A stretch of 11,526 nt of DNA from Candidatus Nitrosopumilus sp. (lineage in GTDB: Archaea > Thermoproteota > Nitrososphaeria > Nitrososphaerales > Nitrosopumilaceae), in assembly GCA_013203245.1 (NCBI GenBank), contig JABMOR010000053.1:1-11526 (forward strand), written 5' to 3'. Below, piece by piece: positions 1-6,239 of this stretch; positions within the stretch are counted from its first letter, which is position 1; every line of letters begins with the position of its first letter. A program made the translations under genes and the position numbers. The notes under the pieces were generated by a model, which was not told where the DNA came from, made no database searches, and worked only from the letters and a program-made list of their open reading frames with translations.

Positions 1-60
1 CTATCCGTTGGAGACAAAGTCTTTTTAGAATTAAGTAAAGCTGAAACTCTAGGCGTTTAG
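1..60 (+). CDS. C-terminal fragment of an unidentified protein
   Basis: Reading frame 1 is open from the window edge to a TAG at 58-60 and encodes the last 19 residues of a protein (LSVGDKVFLELSKAETLGV). The start lies outside the window. The short 'VGDKVFLEL' stretch looks like a beta strand of a small barrel; C-terminal TOBE-type segments of ABC-transporter ATPases can look like this, but 19 residues are too few to assign a family. It converges on the leftward gene ending at position 65, with only 4 bp between the two stop codons, which supports it being a real gene end rather than chance. Confidence 0.5.
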   Translation, partial: LSVGDKVFLELSKAETLGV

Positions 61-64
61 TCTA

Positions 65-616
65 TTAGATTGTGTTATTGTATTTCCAACCGTATAATGA
101 TACAATAGTGCCGATAACAAATAGCATTGGTTTCCATGCAAATACTGGAATACTAGGTGTTGCAAGTTTTACTTTATAATTATCTGCTATGGCATGAATG
201 TTTTTCTTTATTTTATTATGCCAAATATTGTAATCCACTTGATATTTTTTCAAAATTTCTTCTACTTCATAAACTACTGGTGTTCTTTGAGAAAACAGAT
301 GTTGTAGATAATCTCGTGAAACTTCTACTTCTGCATGAATCCCGATTAATCCTTTCTTTAAATCGACCATTCTAACATGCATTTCCCAAGGTTTTTTTAA
401 TTTCAAATTTAGACCACTTCCAATTTGATCTGGTTGTTTGTGTTCGAGTTTAACTTTAGTAAAACCTTCATCTGTGAAAATTTTTGTTAACTCTTCAAAA
501 CTTTTCTTAACTACAATGTGGAGTTGTTCGACACCATCTTTGCTATCGACATTAATTTTATGTTTTATTCCATCGAAAAATGATACTGTTTTGGGATATG
601 TAGTGAGATACTCCAT
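65..616 (-). CDS. Hypothetical protein with C-terminal membrane anchor
   Basis: This 183-residue protein is not one I recognise. It is mostly charged and soluble, with alternating strands and helices (for example the strand-like 'WEMHVRMVDLKKGLIGIHAEVEVS' region split around residues 77-100). It ends in one hydrophobic segment at about residues 157-177 (from 'VFAWKPMLFVIG' to 'SLYGW') and a short polar tail, so it is probably anchored by its C-terminus with the bulk in the cytoplasm. I chose the ATG at 616 over the in-frame TTG at 631 because a TATA-like box is centred 27 nt upstream of 616, the spacing expected for a leaderless archaeal mRNA; TTG 631 lies only about 12 nt from that box. A purine-rich AGAGGA just before 631 is the argument for the longer form. 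It lies 48 bp downstream of cofE in the same direction but has its own promoter, so a functional link to F420 is not implied. Confidence 0.75.
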   Translation of the reverse strand: MEYLTTYPKTVSFFDGIKHKINVDSKDGVEQLHIVVKKSFEELTKIFTDEGFTKVKLEHKQPDQIGSGLNLKLKKPWEMHVRMVDLKKGLIGIHAEVEVSRDYLQHLFSQRTPVVYEVEEILKKYQVDYNIWHNKIKKNIHAIADNYKVKLATPSIPVFAWKPMLFVIGTIVSLYGWKYNNTI

Positions 617-638
617 TAACTTTTTTATCAAATTCCTC

Positions 639-647
639 TATTTAAAG
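639..647 (-). promoter_or_regulatory. TATA-like box for the membrane-anchored hypothetical gene
   Basis: On the minus strand this reads CTTTAAATA. Its centre is 27 nt upstream of the ATG at 616, which fits TFB/TBP-dependent initiation at or next to the start codon (leaderless transcript). It decides the start choice for that gene. Confidence 0.5.
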
Positions 648-664
648 CAGAACTAGATTATGGG

Positions 665-1441
665 CTAGAAATTTGGAGGATTTGATAGTCCTCTTACGTA
701 AACACATTGATCAGGTGAAATTGCCATTTCTGATGGATTGATTTTTCTATCTGTAAGAGTTGCATCTGAATTTCTAACTATTGCAAATGGTCTTGATTCT
801 GCACCTTCACCCATCTTGTGATTTGCAATTGTAGCAAGGTTATCAACTACTGCTTGAAATGTAACTTTTAATGGATTACCATCAAGATCATTTTTTGCTC
901 TCATATCTAAGACTGGTTCAATTCCTGCACAAGATACTGCTACACCTGACGTGCCAATTCTTGCAGGCATTAGTCTACTATCTACAAGAATTATTCCTAC
1001 ATGAATGAAGAATTTTAAGAAAATTTTTCTACGAATTTCTTCAGCGACAAGATATGGATTTGTTGGATATAGTATGGCCATACCCTTTTTTGCATTTGAT
1101 TTATCAATTCCTGCATTAGGTGCCATGATGTTATCTGATGATGTAATTACAAATCCTCCAATACCTCCAAAAATTTTATCTGATTCTCTGATGATAATTT
1201 CTGCAATTTCTGATTTTAGTTGATATGCCTTTGAAACTTTTTTACCTTCTTCAGATGCTATGATTTTCTCCAAATCCACAATCCTTCCTTGTGAGTTTGA
1301 GATGTATTTTGTAGAAATTACTAAAACATCGCCTTCTTCCAAAGATACATTGTTTTTTTCTAATGTTTTCAGCAATGTTTCAAAAACATTAAATTTTGTA
1401 TCCATTCTTTCTGCTAGAAGCGGAAAAACTGTTAATTGCAC
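665..1441 (-). CDS. cofE: Coenzyme F420-0:L-glutamate ligase
   Basis: CofE joins L-glutamate, by a gamma-linked peptide bond and GTP hydrolysis, to F420-0 in the cytoplasm, extending the tail of the deazaflavin cofactor. The 258 residues match the family in order: 'EEGDVLVIS' near residue 37 followed by 'SQGRIVDL', 'NAGIDKSNA' near 109, 'YPTNPYLVAEEIRR' near 125, 'DSRLMPARIGTSGVA' near 154, and 'AVVDNLA' plus 'MGEG' toward the end. The DSRLMPxRxGT version differs from the DT(F/H)GRPWR form of methanogen and mycobacterial enzymes, so this is a divergent branch; substrate number (mono- or polyglutamate) cannot be told. I place the start at a GTG at 1441, giving usual family length. The longer reading from 1522 would overlap the divergent gene at 1508 and add a 27-residue tail with no CofE counterpart, and a TATA-like box sits 25 nt upstream of the GTG. 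It is divergently transcribed from the 71-aa gene. Confidence 0.9.
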   Translation of the reverse strand: MQLTVFPLLAERMDTKFNVFETLLKTLEKNNVSLEEGDVLVISTKYISNSQGRIVDLEKIIASEEGKKVSKAYQLKSEIAEIIIRESDKIFGGIGGFVITSSDNIMAPNAGIDKSNAKKGMAILYPTNPYLVAEEIRRKIFLKFFIHVGIILVDSRLMPARIGTSGVAVSCAGIEPVLDMRAKNDLDGNPLKVTFQAVVDNLATIANHKMGEGAESRPFAIVRNSDATLTDRKINPSEMAISPDQCVYVRGLSNPPNF

Positions 1442-1461
1442 AATTTTTTGTCGTTTCTTTT

Positions 1462-1470
1462 CTTTTTTAT
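1462..1470 (-). promoter_or_regulatory. TATA-like box for cofE
   Basis: The minus strand reads ATAAAAAAG, centred 25 nt upstream of the GTG at 1441. The spacing fits a leaderless transcript beginning at the GTG and supports the shorter CofE start. Confidence 0.45.
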
Positions 1471-1477
1471 TGTTGTG

Positions 1478-1485
1478 AATAATTA
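1478..1485 (+). promoter_or_regulatory. Possible TATA-like box for the 71-aa gene
   Basis: AATAATTA is centred about 27 nt upstream of the ATG at 1508. It is less T/A-run-like than the other boxes in the window, and the whole region is AT-rich, so support is from spacing mainly. With the cofE box it would form a compact divergent promoter within 66 bp. Confidence 0.3.
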
Positions 1486-1507
1486 GAATTATTGTAGGTA
1501 TAATATC

Positions 1508-1723
1508 ATGGAACAAAATCAAATAGATGAAATTTTAGATCATATCAATACAAGATTTACTGAAGATGTGCCCAGTCTTGTAAAAATGATTGTACGAAAA
1601 AAGATATCCAATTTTCAATCATTTGAGGCTGAATCTCTCCCAACATCTTTGAGAAATTGTTCTGTTGAGGAGTTAATTTCTATAGTTAAACACGGTTTAG
1701 ATACTGGAAAATTAAAAATTTAA
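1508..1723 (+). CDS. Small hypothetical protein (71 aa)
   Basis: I do not recognise this protein. It begins MEQNQIDEILDHI, carries a basic 'VRKKI' patch near residue 29 and a helical, hydrophobic-patterned C-terminal part ('SVEELISIVKHGL', residues 52-64) that could pack as a small helical domain or interaction module. There is no signal peptide, membrane segment or metal-binding cysteine pair (one Cys only). It starts with ATG 66 bp from the divergent cofE start and stops 53 bp before the leu operon ATG, which has its own TATA-like box, so it is probably a single-gene transcript. A real gene is supported by its filling the gap between two promoters and by its protein-like composition; function is unknown. 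Confidence 0.65.
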   Translation: MEQNQIDEILDHINTRFTEDVPSLVKMIVRKKISNFQSFEAESLPTSLRNCSVEELISIVKHGLDTGKLKI

Positions 1724-1745
1724 CTCTAGATTAGATTCTGAAAAG

Positions 1746-1754
1746 CTTTTAATC
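1746..1754 (+). promoter_or_regulatory. TATA-like box for the dehydratase (leu) operon
   Basis: CTTTTAATC is centred 27 nt upstream of the ATG at 1777. This is the expected distance for leaderless initiation at that ATG and argues against the in-frame TTG at 1771 as the start. No leader peptide or riboswitch-like structure is visible between the preceding gene and 1777. Confidence 0.5.
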
Positions 1755-1776
1755 TGTAGAACAAGCTTTTTTGATT

Positions 1777-3048
1777 ATGAATATCACTGAGAAGATTCTT
1801 GCTCGTGGCGCAGGAAAGTCTTCAGTTTCTCCTGATGATGTGGTTTTTGCTAAAGTAGACAAGGTAATGATGCATGATGTATCAGGACCAGGTGTCATTA
1901 AGGTATTTGACAAACTCAAGAAACAAGGAATTTCAGTAGACAAATTATGGGATCCTACAAAAGTTTGGGTTGCCGAAGATCACTTTGTTCCATCTGCAGA
2001 AAAAGTGTCAGCTGAAAATATTGTAAAATTATCAAAATTTACAAAACAATATGGGATTGAAAAACATTTCAAGTATGGAATGGGGCAATACGGAATTTGT
2101 CATACTATATCTCATGAAGAAGCGATGGTGATGCCTGGAGATGTTTATGTTGGAGGAGATTCTCATACTAATACCACTGGTGCATTAGGTGCATTTGCTT
2201 GTGGTTTGGGACATACTGACATTGCTTATGTTTTACTTAATGGACAAATTTGGTTCAAGGTTCCTGAAACTTATTACTTTAAGCTAAATGGAAAATTACC
2301 TGAACATGTTATGGCAAAAGATCTAATTCTAAAAATTATAGGAGAAATAGGAAATGATGGAGGATCATACCAAACAATGCAGTTTGGCGGAAGTGGCATT
2401 GATGAAATGTCAGTTGAAAGTAGATTGACTATGTGTAATATGACTACAGAAGCTGGTGCAAAGAATGGTATTGTTGAACCAGATCAAAAAGTCGTGGATT
2501 ATCTTACTCAACGAGGTGCAACCAATATGAATTTGGTAAAAGGAGATGATGATGCAGAGTATTCTAAAATTTTTGAATTTGAAAGTTCAGAGATGGAGCC
2601 AACTATAGCAAAACCATTTTCTCCTGAAAATACATGCGTTGTAAGAGAAGCACCTTCTGTTGAATTGGATAAATGTTACATTGGTTCTTGTACTGGAGCA
2701 AAATACGAAGATTTGGAAGCTGCAGCGAGAATCTTTAAAGGAAGAAAAGTAAAGATTCGAACAGAAATTTTGCCTGCAGCAATTTCAATTTATCAACGAG
2801 CAATGGAGAATGGATTGTTGAAAATTTTCTTAGATGCTGGAGCTACAGTTGGACCGCCAACTTGTGGTGCCTGCTGTGGAGCACATATGGGAGTTTTAGC
2901 AAAAGATGAAATTTGCATTAGCACTACAAATAGAAATTTCCCTGGTAGAATGGGCCATATAGAATCTCAAACATATCTTGCATCTCCTCTAGTGGCAGCA
3001 GCTTCTGCAGTTACTGGAAAAATCACTGATCCGAGGGATTTGAAATGA
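1777..3048 (+). CDS. Aconitase-family dehydratase large subunit, archaeal LeuC/HacA-like (first copy)
   Basis: This 423-aa protein is the [4Fe-4S] catalytic subunit of an isopropylmalate isomerase/homoaconitase-type hydro-lyase, which moves a hydroxyl group between adjacent carbons through a dehydrated intermediate. Family landmarks are 'DHFVPSAEK' near residue 68, 'VGGDSHTNTTGALGAFACGLGHTD' around 125-148, the first cluster cysteine C305 in 'YIGSCTG', C363 and C366 in 'PPTCGACCG', and 'STTNRNFPGRMGH' near 382. Length is that of the archaeal class (about 420 aa), shorter than bacterial LeuC. The first cluster motif reads SCTGAK rather than the usual SCTN(G/S/A)R, replacing the conserved Asn and the substrate-side Arg by Gly and Lys. 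Its small subunit gene overlaps its stop codon by 4 bp, so the two are surely partners. Because a canonical LeuC-LeuD pair follows, this copy may act on homoaconitate (lysine route) or another substrate; the assignment to isopropylmalate is not secure. Confidence 0.85.
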   Translation: MNITEKILARGAGKSSVSPDDVVFAKVDKVMMHDVSGPGVIKVFDKLKKQGISVDKLWDPTKVWVAEDHFVPSAEKVSAENIVKLSKFTKQYGIEKHFKYGMGQYGICHTISHEEAMVMPGDVYVGGDSHTNTTGALGAFACGLGHTDIAYVLLNGQIWFKVPETYYFKLNGKLPEHVMAKDLILKIIGEIGNDGGSYQTMQFGGSGIDEMSVESRLTMCNMTTEAGAKNGIVEPDQKVVDYLTQRGATNMNLVKGDDDAEYSKIFEFESSEMEPTIAKPFSPENTCVVREAPSVELDKCYIGSCTGAKYEDLEAAARIFKGRKVKIRTEILPAAISIYQRAMENGLLKIFLDAGATVGPPTCGACCGAHMGVLAKDEICISTTNRNFPGRMGHIESQTYLASPLVAAASAVTGKITDPRDLK

Positions 3049-3536
3049 AAGGTAACATCATAAAATATGCTCGAGACAACATTGACACTGATGTCATAAT
3101 TCCTGGTACCTATCTAAAAATACATGATTATGCAGAACTTGCAACACATGCAATGGAAGGATTGGATCCTGATTTTCATTCTAAAGTAAAAGAAGGAGAT
3201 TTTATTTTGTCTGGTAAGAATTTTGGATGTGGATCATCTCGTGAACATGCTCCAATAGCATTGTCTCATTCTGGAATAAAGGCTGTTCTTGCATTATCTT
3301 TTGCAAGAATTTTTTATCGTAATTCAGTTGATGGGGCATTTTTGTTGCCTATAGAAATAGGCCAGGATGCATATGATGGGATTTCTGAAGGTGATGAAAT
3401 ATCAATAGATGTATCTACAAATGAAATTAAAAATATTACAAAAAATCAAACATACAAAATGAAACCATTTTCAGAACTTATTGGAAAGATAATTGCTGCT
3501 GGTGGACTCTTCAAGTATAAACCTGACCAGGATTAA
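3045..3536 (+). CDS. Aconitase-family dehydratase small subunit, archaeal LeuD-like (first copy)
   Basis: The 163-residue swivelling-domain subunit pairs with the large subunit encoded just upstream (4-bp ATGA overlap). It shows 'DNIDTDVIIPGTYL' at residues 11-24 and the active-site 'GKNFGCGSSREHAP' at 57-70, followed by 'ARIFYRNSVDGAFLLP'. Length matches the short archaeal class, not the roughly 200-aa bacterial LeuD. In methanogen enzymes the loop after the conserved Tyr-Leu helps choose the substrate: YLVY-like in isopropylmalate enzymes and YLRT-like in homoaconitase. Here it is YLKI (residues 23-26): a basic residue sits at the homoaconitase Arg position, suggesting, but not proving, a substrate with an extra carboxylate. 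The next gene begins one base after its stop. Confidence 0.85.
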   Translation: MKGNIIKYARDNIDTDVIIPGTYLKIHDYAELATHAMEGLDPDFHSKVKEGDFILSGKNFGCGSSREHAPIALSHSGIKAVLALSFARIFYRNSVDGAFLLPIEIGQDAYDGISEGDEISIDVSTNEIKNITKNQTYKMKPFSELIGKIIAAGGLFKYKPDQD

Positions 3537-3537
3537 A

Positions 3538-4953
3538 ATGGGAAAAACTCTTTTTGAAAAAATCTGGGAATCCCATATTGTTGTTGAAAAACAAAATAAT
3601 CCGACATTAATCTACATTGATAGACATCTTGTTCATGAAGTAACTTCTCCACAAGCTTTTGATGGATTACGCCAGAATAACAGAAAAGTTAGACGACCTG
3701 ATCTTACAATTGCTACGATGGACCACAATGTTCCAACAACTGACCGCTCTCTTCCAATTTTAGATCAAACATCTTCTGTTCAAATTAAAACTCTTGAAAA
3801 AAACTGTAAGGATTTTGGAATTAAATTATTTGACATTAACAGCCCCAATCAAGGGATTGTTCACGTTATTGGTCCTCAGTTGGGAATAACTTTACCTGGA
3901 ACTACCATTGTTTGTGGTGATAGTCATACCTCTACACATGGGGCTTTTGGAGCACTAGCTTTGGGTATTGGAACTAGTGATGTGGAGCATGTTTTAGCAT
4001 CTCAAACTATGTGGTTAGAAAAACCAAAACCTTTTGAAATTAGAGTTGAAGGAAAGCGAAAAAACCCTCATGCAGTAACTGCCAAAGATATTGTTCTATC
4101 AATTATCAAAAATATTGGGACTAGTGGAGGTACAGGCACTGTAATTGAATATCGTGGTGAGGGAATTACTGATCTTTCAATGGAACAACGAATGACTATT
4201 TGCAACATGTCCATTGAGGCTGGTGCACGTGCAGGTTTGATAGCACCTGATGAAAAAACTTTTGATTATCTAAGAAATAGAGAGTATACTCCAAAGAACT
4301 ATGAGTCATTAGTTGATTCTTGGAAAGACCATCTCAAAACTGACAGTGATGCAAAGTTTGAAAAAGAATTCATTTTACACATCGATGATATTGCTCCACA
4401 AGTAAGTTGGGGAACAAATCCTGGTATGACGTGTGATGTTACAGATTCTGTTCCTTCTCCTGATGAATTTTCTAATGGTGATCCAAACCAAAAGAGAGGT
4501 GCTGAAAAGGCACTTGATTATATGGCTCTGGCACCCGGAACTCTAATTGAGGATATCAAAATTGATAGAGTGTTTATTGGTTCATGCACTAATGCTAGGT
4601 TGGAGGATCTTATTGAGGCCTCTAAAGTTATCAAAGGACAAAAAATTTCACCATATGTTAAAGCAATGGTAGTTCCTGGTTCTCAAATGGTAAAAAAACA
4701 AGCTGAAGAGATGGGATTAGATAAAATTTTCATTGATGCTAATTTTGAATGGAGGGAAGCTGGTTGTAGTATGTGTCTTGGAATGAATCCTGATATCTTA
4801 TCTCCTGGAGAACGATGTGCAAGTACATCAAATAGAAACTTTGAAGGTAGACAAGGTACTGGAGGTAGAACTCATTTGGTAAGTCCTGTTATGGCAGCAG
4901 CAGCTGCAATCCATGGACATTTTGTAGATGTAAGGAAGATGGATTTGAGTTAA
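3538..4953 (+). CDS. leuC: 3-isopropylmalate dehydratase large subunit, bacterial-type (second copy)
   Basis: LeuC with LeuD converts 2-isopropylmalate to 3-isopropylmalate in leucine biosynthesis. The 471-aa length and features are those of bacterial LeuC: 'LFEKIWESH' at the N-terminus, 'YIDRHLVHEVTSPQAF' near 26, 'ATMDHNVPT' near 59, 'CGDSHTSTHGAFGALA' near 126, cluster ligands C350 in 'IGSCTNARLEDL' and C410/C413 in 'GCSMCLGMN', then 'SNRNFEGRQG' near 431. These positions line up with the E. coli enzyme's cluster cysteines. I use the ATG at 3538, one base after the previous stop; an in-frame upstream start at 3493 would lie inside the previous gene and add residues no LeuC has. It is more like bacterial than archaeal LeuC, so the pair may have been acquired by lateral transfer. 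Base composition is not visibly different from its neighbours. Confidence 0.93.
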   Translation: MGKTLFEKIWESHIVVEKQNNPTLIYIDRHLVHEVTSPQAFDGLRQNNRKVRRPDLTIATMDHNVPTTDRSLPILDQTSSVQIKTLEKNCKDFGIKLFDINSPNQGIVHVIGPQLGITLPGTTIVCGDSHTSTHGAFGALALGIGTSDVEHVLASQTMWLEKPKPFEIRVEGKRKNPHAVTAKDIVLSIIKNIGTSGGTGTVIEYRGEGITDLSMEQRMTICNMSIEAGARAGLIAPDEKTFDYLRNREYTPKNYESLVDSWKDHLKTDSDAKFEKEFILHIDDIAPQVSWGTNPGMTCDVTDSVPSPDEFSNGDPNQKRGAEKALDYMALAPGTLIEDIKIDRVFIGSCTNARLEDLIEASKVIKGQKISPYVKAMVVPGSQMVKKQAEEMGLDKIFIDANFEWREAGCSMCLGMNPDILSPGERCASTSNRNFEGRQGTGGRTHLVSPVMAAAAAIHGHFVDVRKMDLS

Positions 4954-4954
4954 T

Positions 4955-5539
4955 ATGGAATCCTTCAAAAAAGTAACTAGTATTGTGACTCCACTTGATA
5001 AAGTAAATGTAGATACTGATCAAATTATCCCAAAACAATTCTTAAAATTAGTTCAAAAATCTGGATTTGGAAAATTCCTATTTTTTAACTGGAGGTATGA
5101 TGAACAGGAGAATGAAAAATCCGATTTTGTCTTAAATAATCCAAATTATAAAAATTCACAAATTCTTGTGGCTGGGGATAATTTTGGTTGCGGTTCTAGT
5201 CGTGAACATGCAGTTTGGGCCTTACTGGATTATGGTTTTTCTGTAATTATTGCTCCTTCATTTGCAGATATTTTCTTCAGTAATTGTTTTAAAAATGGCG
5301 TTTTACCAATTACCTTAGACCAAAAACTAGTGGAAAAATTACTACAAGAAACTGGTGTGATTGAAGTGGATTTAGAAAATCAAATAATCAAAACTCCTTC
5401 AGATGAAATATCTTTTGAGATTGACTCATATCAGAAAAAAATTCTTTTAGAAGGACTAGATGATATTTCACTTACTTTCCAATATGAAGATAAAATTTTA
5501 GAATTTGAAAAACAATCTAAAGTCCCATCTGTTTTATAA
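4955..5539 (+). CDS. leuD: 3-isopropylmalate dehydratase small subunit, bacterial-type (second copy)
   Basis: This 194-residue LeuD completes the second isopropylmalate isomerase. Bacterial-type landmarks are 'VNVDTDQIIPKQFLK' at residues 18-32, 'GFGKFLFFNWRYDE' near 37-50, 'FVLNNP' near 58, the active-site 'GDNFGCGSSREHAVWAL' around 74-90, and 'SFADIFFSNCFKNGVLP' near 101-117. The 'KQFLK' loop is the standard bacterial LeuD form. It starts one base after leuC stops and ends the operon. Its last 23 bp overlap, tail to tail, the 3' end of the leftward nucleotidyltransferase gene, so the two convergent messages are complementary at their ends. Confidence 0.93.
   Translation: MESFKKVTSIVTPLDKVNVDTDQIIPKQFLKLVQKSGFGKFLFFNWRYDEQENEKSDFVLNNPNYKNSQILVAGDNFGCGSSREHAVWALLDYGFSVIIAPSFADIFFSNCFKNGVLPITLDQKLVEKLLQETGVIEVDLENQIIKTPSDEISFEIDSYQKKILLEGLDDISLTFQYEDKILEFEKQSKVPSVL
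5507..5515 (-). terminator. Possible T-rich terminator of the leftward ribosomal operon
   Basis: Directly after the nucleotidyltransferase stop, the minus strand reads TTGTTTTTC and stays T-rich for some 20 nt. Archaeal termination often uses T-runs without a hairpin. The stretch lies inside leuD coding sequence of the other strand, so the T-richness could equally be a by-product of Lys/Glu codons there. Confidence 0.25.
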
Positions 5540-6236
5540 TCTTCTTTACTGTTTTCTCATTTCTCTCTAATGTCATTGGGGATTCTGCGTCTATCCATTC
5601 ATTTTCACCAATATCAAAGGCACTAATTTTTCCTTCCTTTGACAAGTCTTGTAAAATATCAAATGAGAGATTAATTTTCTTTTGTTTTTGTTTTGCTTTA
5701 ATTTTTTTGATAATCTCTTTACCTAACATGTATACCCCTAAACATTCTGATAACTGTAATTTCATTACTGGTTTTTCTTTGAATTCTTTTATGATTCCAT
5801 TTTCCACTGTAGCGAACCCTGTCTCTTCTTTTCTTTTAGTTCTAGTTGCAATACATGCAGAACTTTTCTTTTCTTTGAAAAACTCTTTCATTTTATTAAG
5901 ATCAACTGCACATAAATTATCTACAAACCATAATACAAATTCTGATTCATTTTTGAGATTATTTGCAATGTGCAATAGATCTCCTCCAGTTCCACTTTGT
6001 GAATCTTGAACAAAAGTAATATTTTTTTGATTTCCATAATAGTTTTTGATTTGTCCTCCTAATCCGTTAAAATCTGATATGATGATCACCTCATCTATAA
6101 AACTAAATGATTTTAGGTATTTTACAATATAATCCACCAATGGTTTTCCATTGATTGGAGTCATTGCTTTTGGAAAGAATTCCGTATATGGTTTACCTCT
6201 GGTTCCTTTACCGCCTGCAAGAATTACAGCCTTCAC
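5517..6236 (-). CDS. Sugar-phosphate nucleotidyltransferase (NTP transferase family)
   Basis: This 239-aa cytoplasmic enzyme should join a sugar-1-phosphate to an NTP, giving an NDP-sugar and pyrophosphate. The N-terminal signature 'LAGGKGTRGKPYTEFFPKA' spans residues 6-24 with the catalytic Arg and Lys, followed by 'PINGKPLVDY' and the base-contact region 'QDSQSGTGGDLL' at 77-88. 'FVDN' at 104-107 stands where most relatives have a Gly-Asp metal site, keeping Asp106; 'EFKEKP' at 151-156 and 'WIDAESPMTLERNE' at 214-227 complete the fold and the second metal Asp. No C-terminal beta-helix follows, so it resembles the short glucose- or mannose-1-phosphate transferases; sugar and nucleotide cannot be read off. 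It starts with GTG 3 bp after rps9, is co-transcribed with ribosomal genes, and overlaps leuD by 23 bp in convergent orientation. Confidence 0.85.
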   Translation of the reverse strand: MKAVILAGGKGTRGKPYTEFFPKAMTPINGKPLVDYIVKYLKSFSFIDEVIIISDFNGLGGQIKNYYGNQKNITFVQDSQSGTGGDLLHIANNLKNESEFVLWFVDNLCAVDLNKMKEFFKEKKSSACIATRTKRKEETGFATVENGIIKEFKEKPVMKLQLSECLGVYMLGKEIIKKIKAKQKQKKINLSFDILQDLSKEGKISAFDIGENEWIDAESPMTLERNEKTVKKIIKQMGL

Positions 6237-6239
6237 GGT

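Noticed and set aside
1005..1478. Rightward open frames (1005-1223 and 1260-1478) opposite cofE
   Set aside because: They are antisense to a well-conserved gene, have low-complexity hydrophobic or Ser-rich translations and no start signals.
1442..1522. A longer CofE start at 1522
   Set aside because: It would overlap the divergent gene starting at 1508 and add a 27-residue N-terminus, partly hydrophobic, with no family counterpart. The GTG at 1441 gives the normal length and has a TATA-like box upstream.
3493..3537. An upstream start for the second LeuC inside the preceding small-subunit gene
   Set aside because: The added 15 residues do not resemble any LeuC N-terminus; the ATG at 3538 follows the previous stop by one base, as is usual in this operon.
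1777..5539. The two dehydratase pairs as a recent tandem duplication
   Set aside because: Subunit lengths, cluster motifs and specificity loops differ throughout, so they are old paralogues or of different origin.
5707..6009. A 100-aa rightward frame opposite the nucleotidyltransferase gene
   Set aside because: It is antisense to a gene with clear motifs; its translation shows no family pattern.
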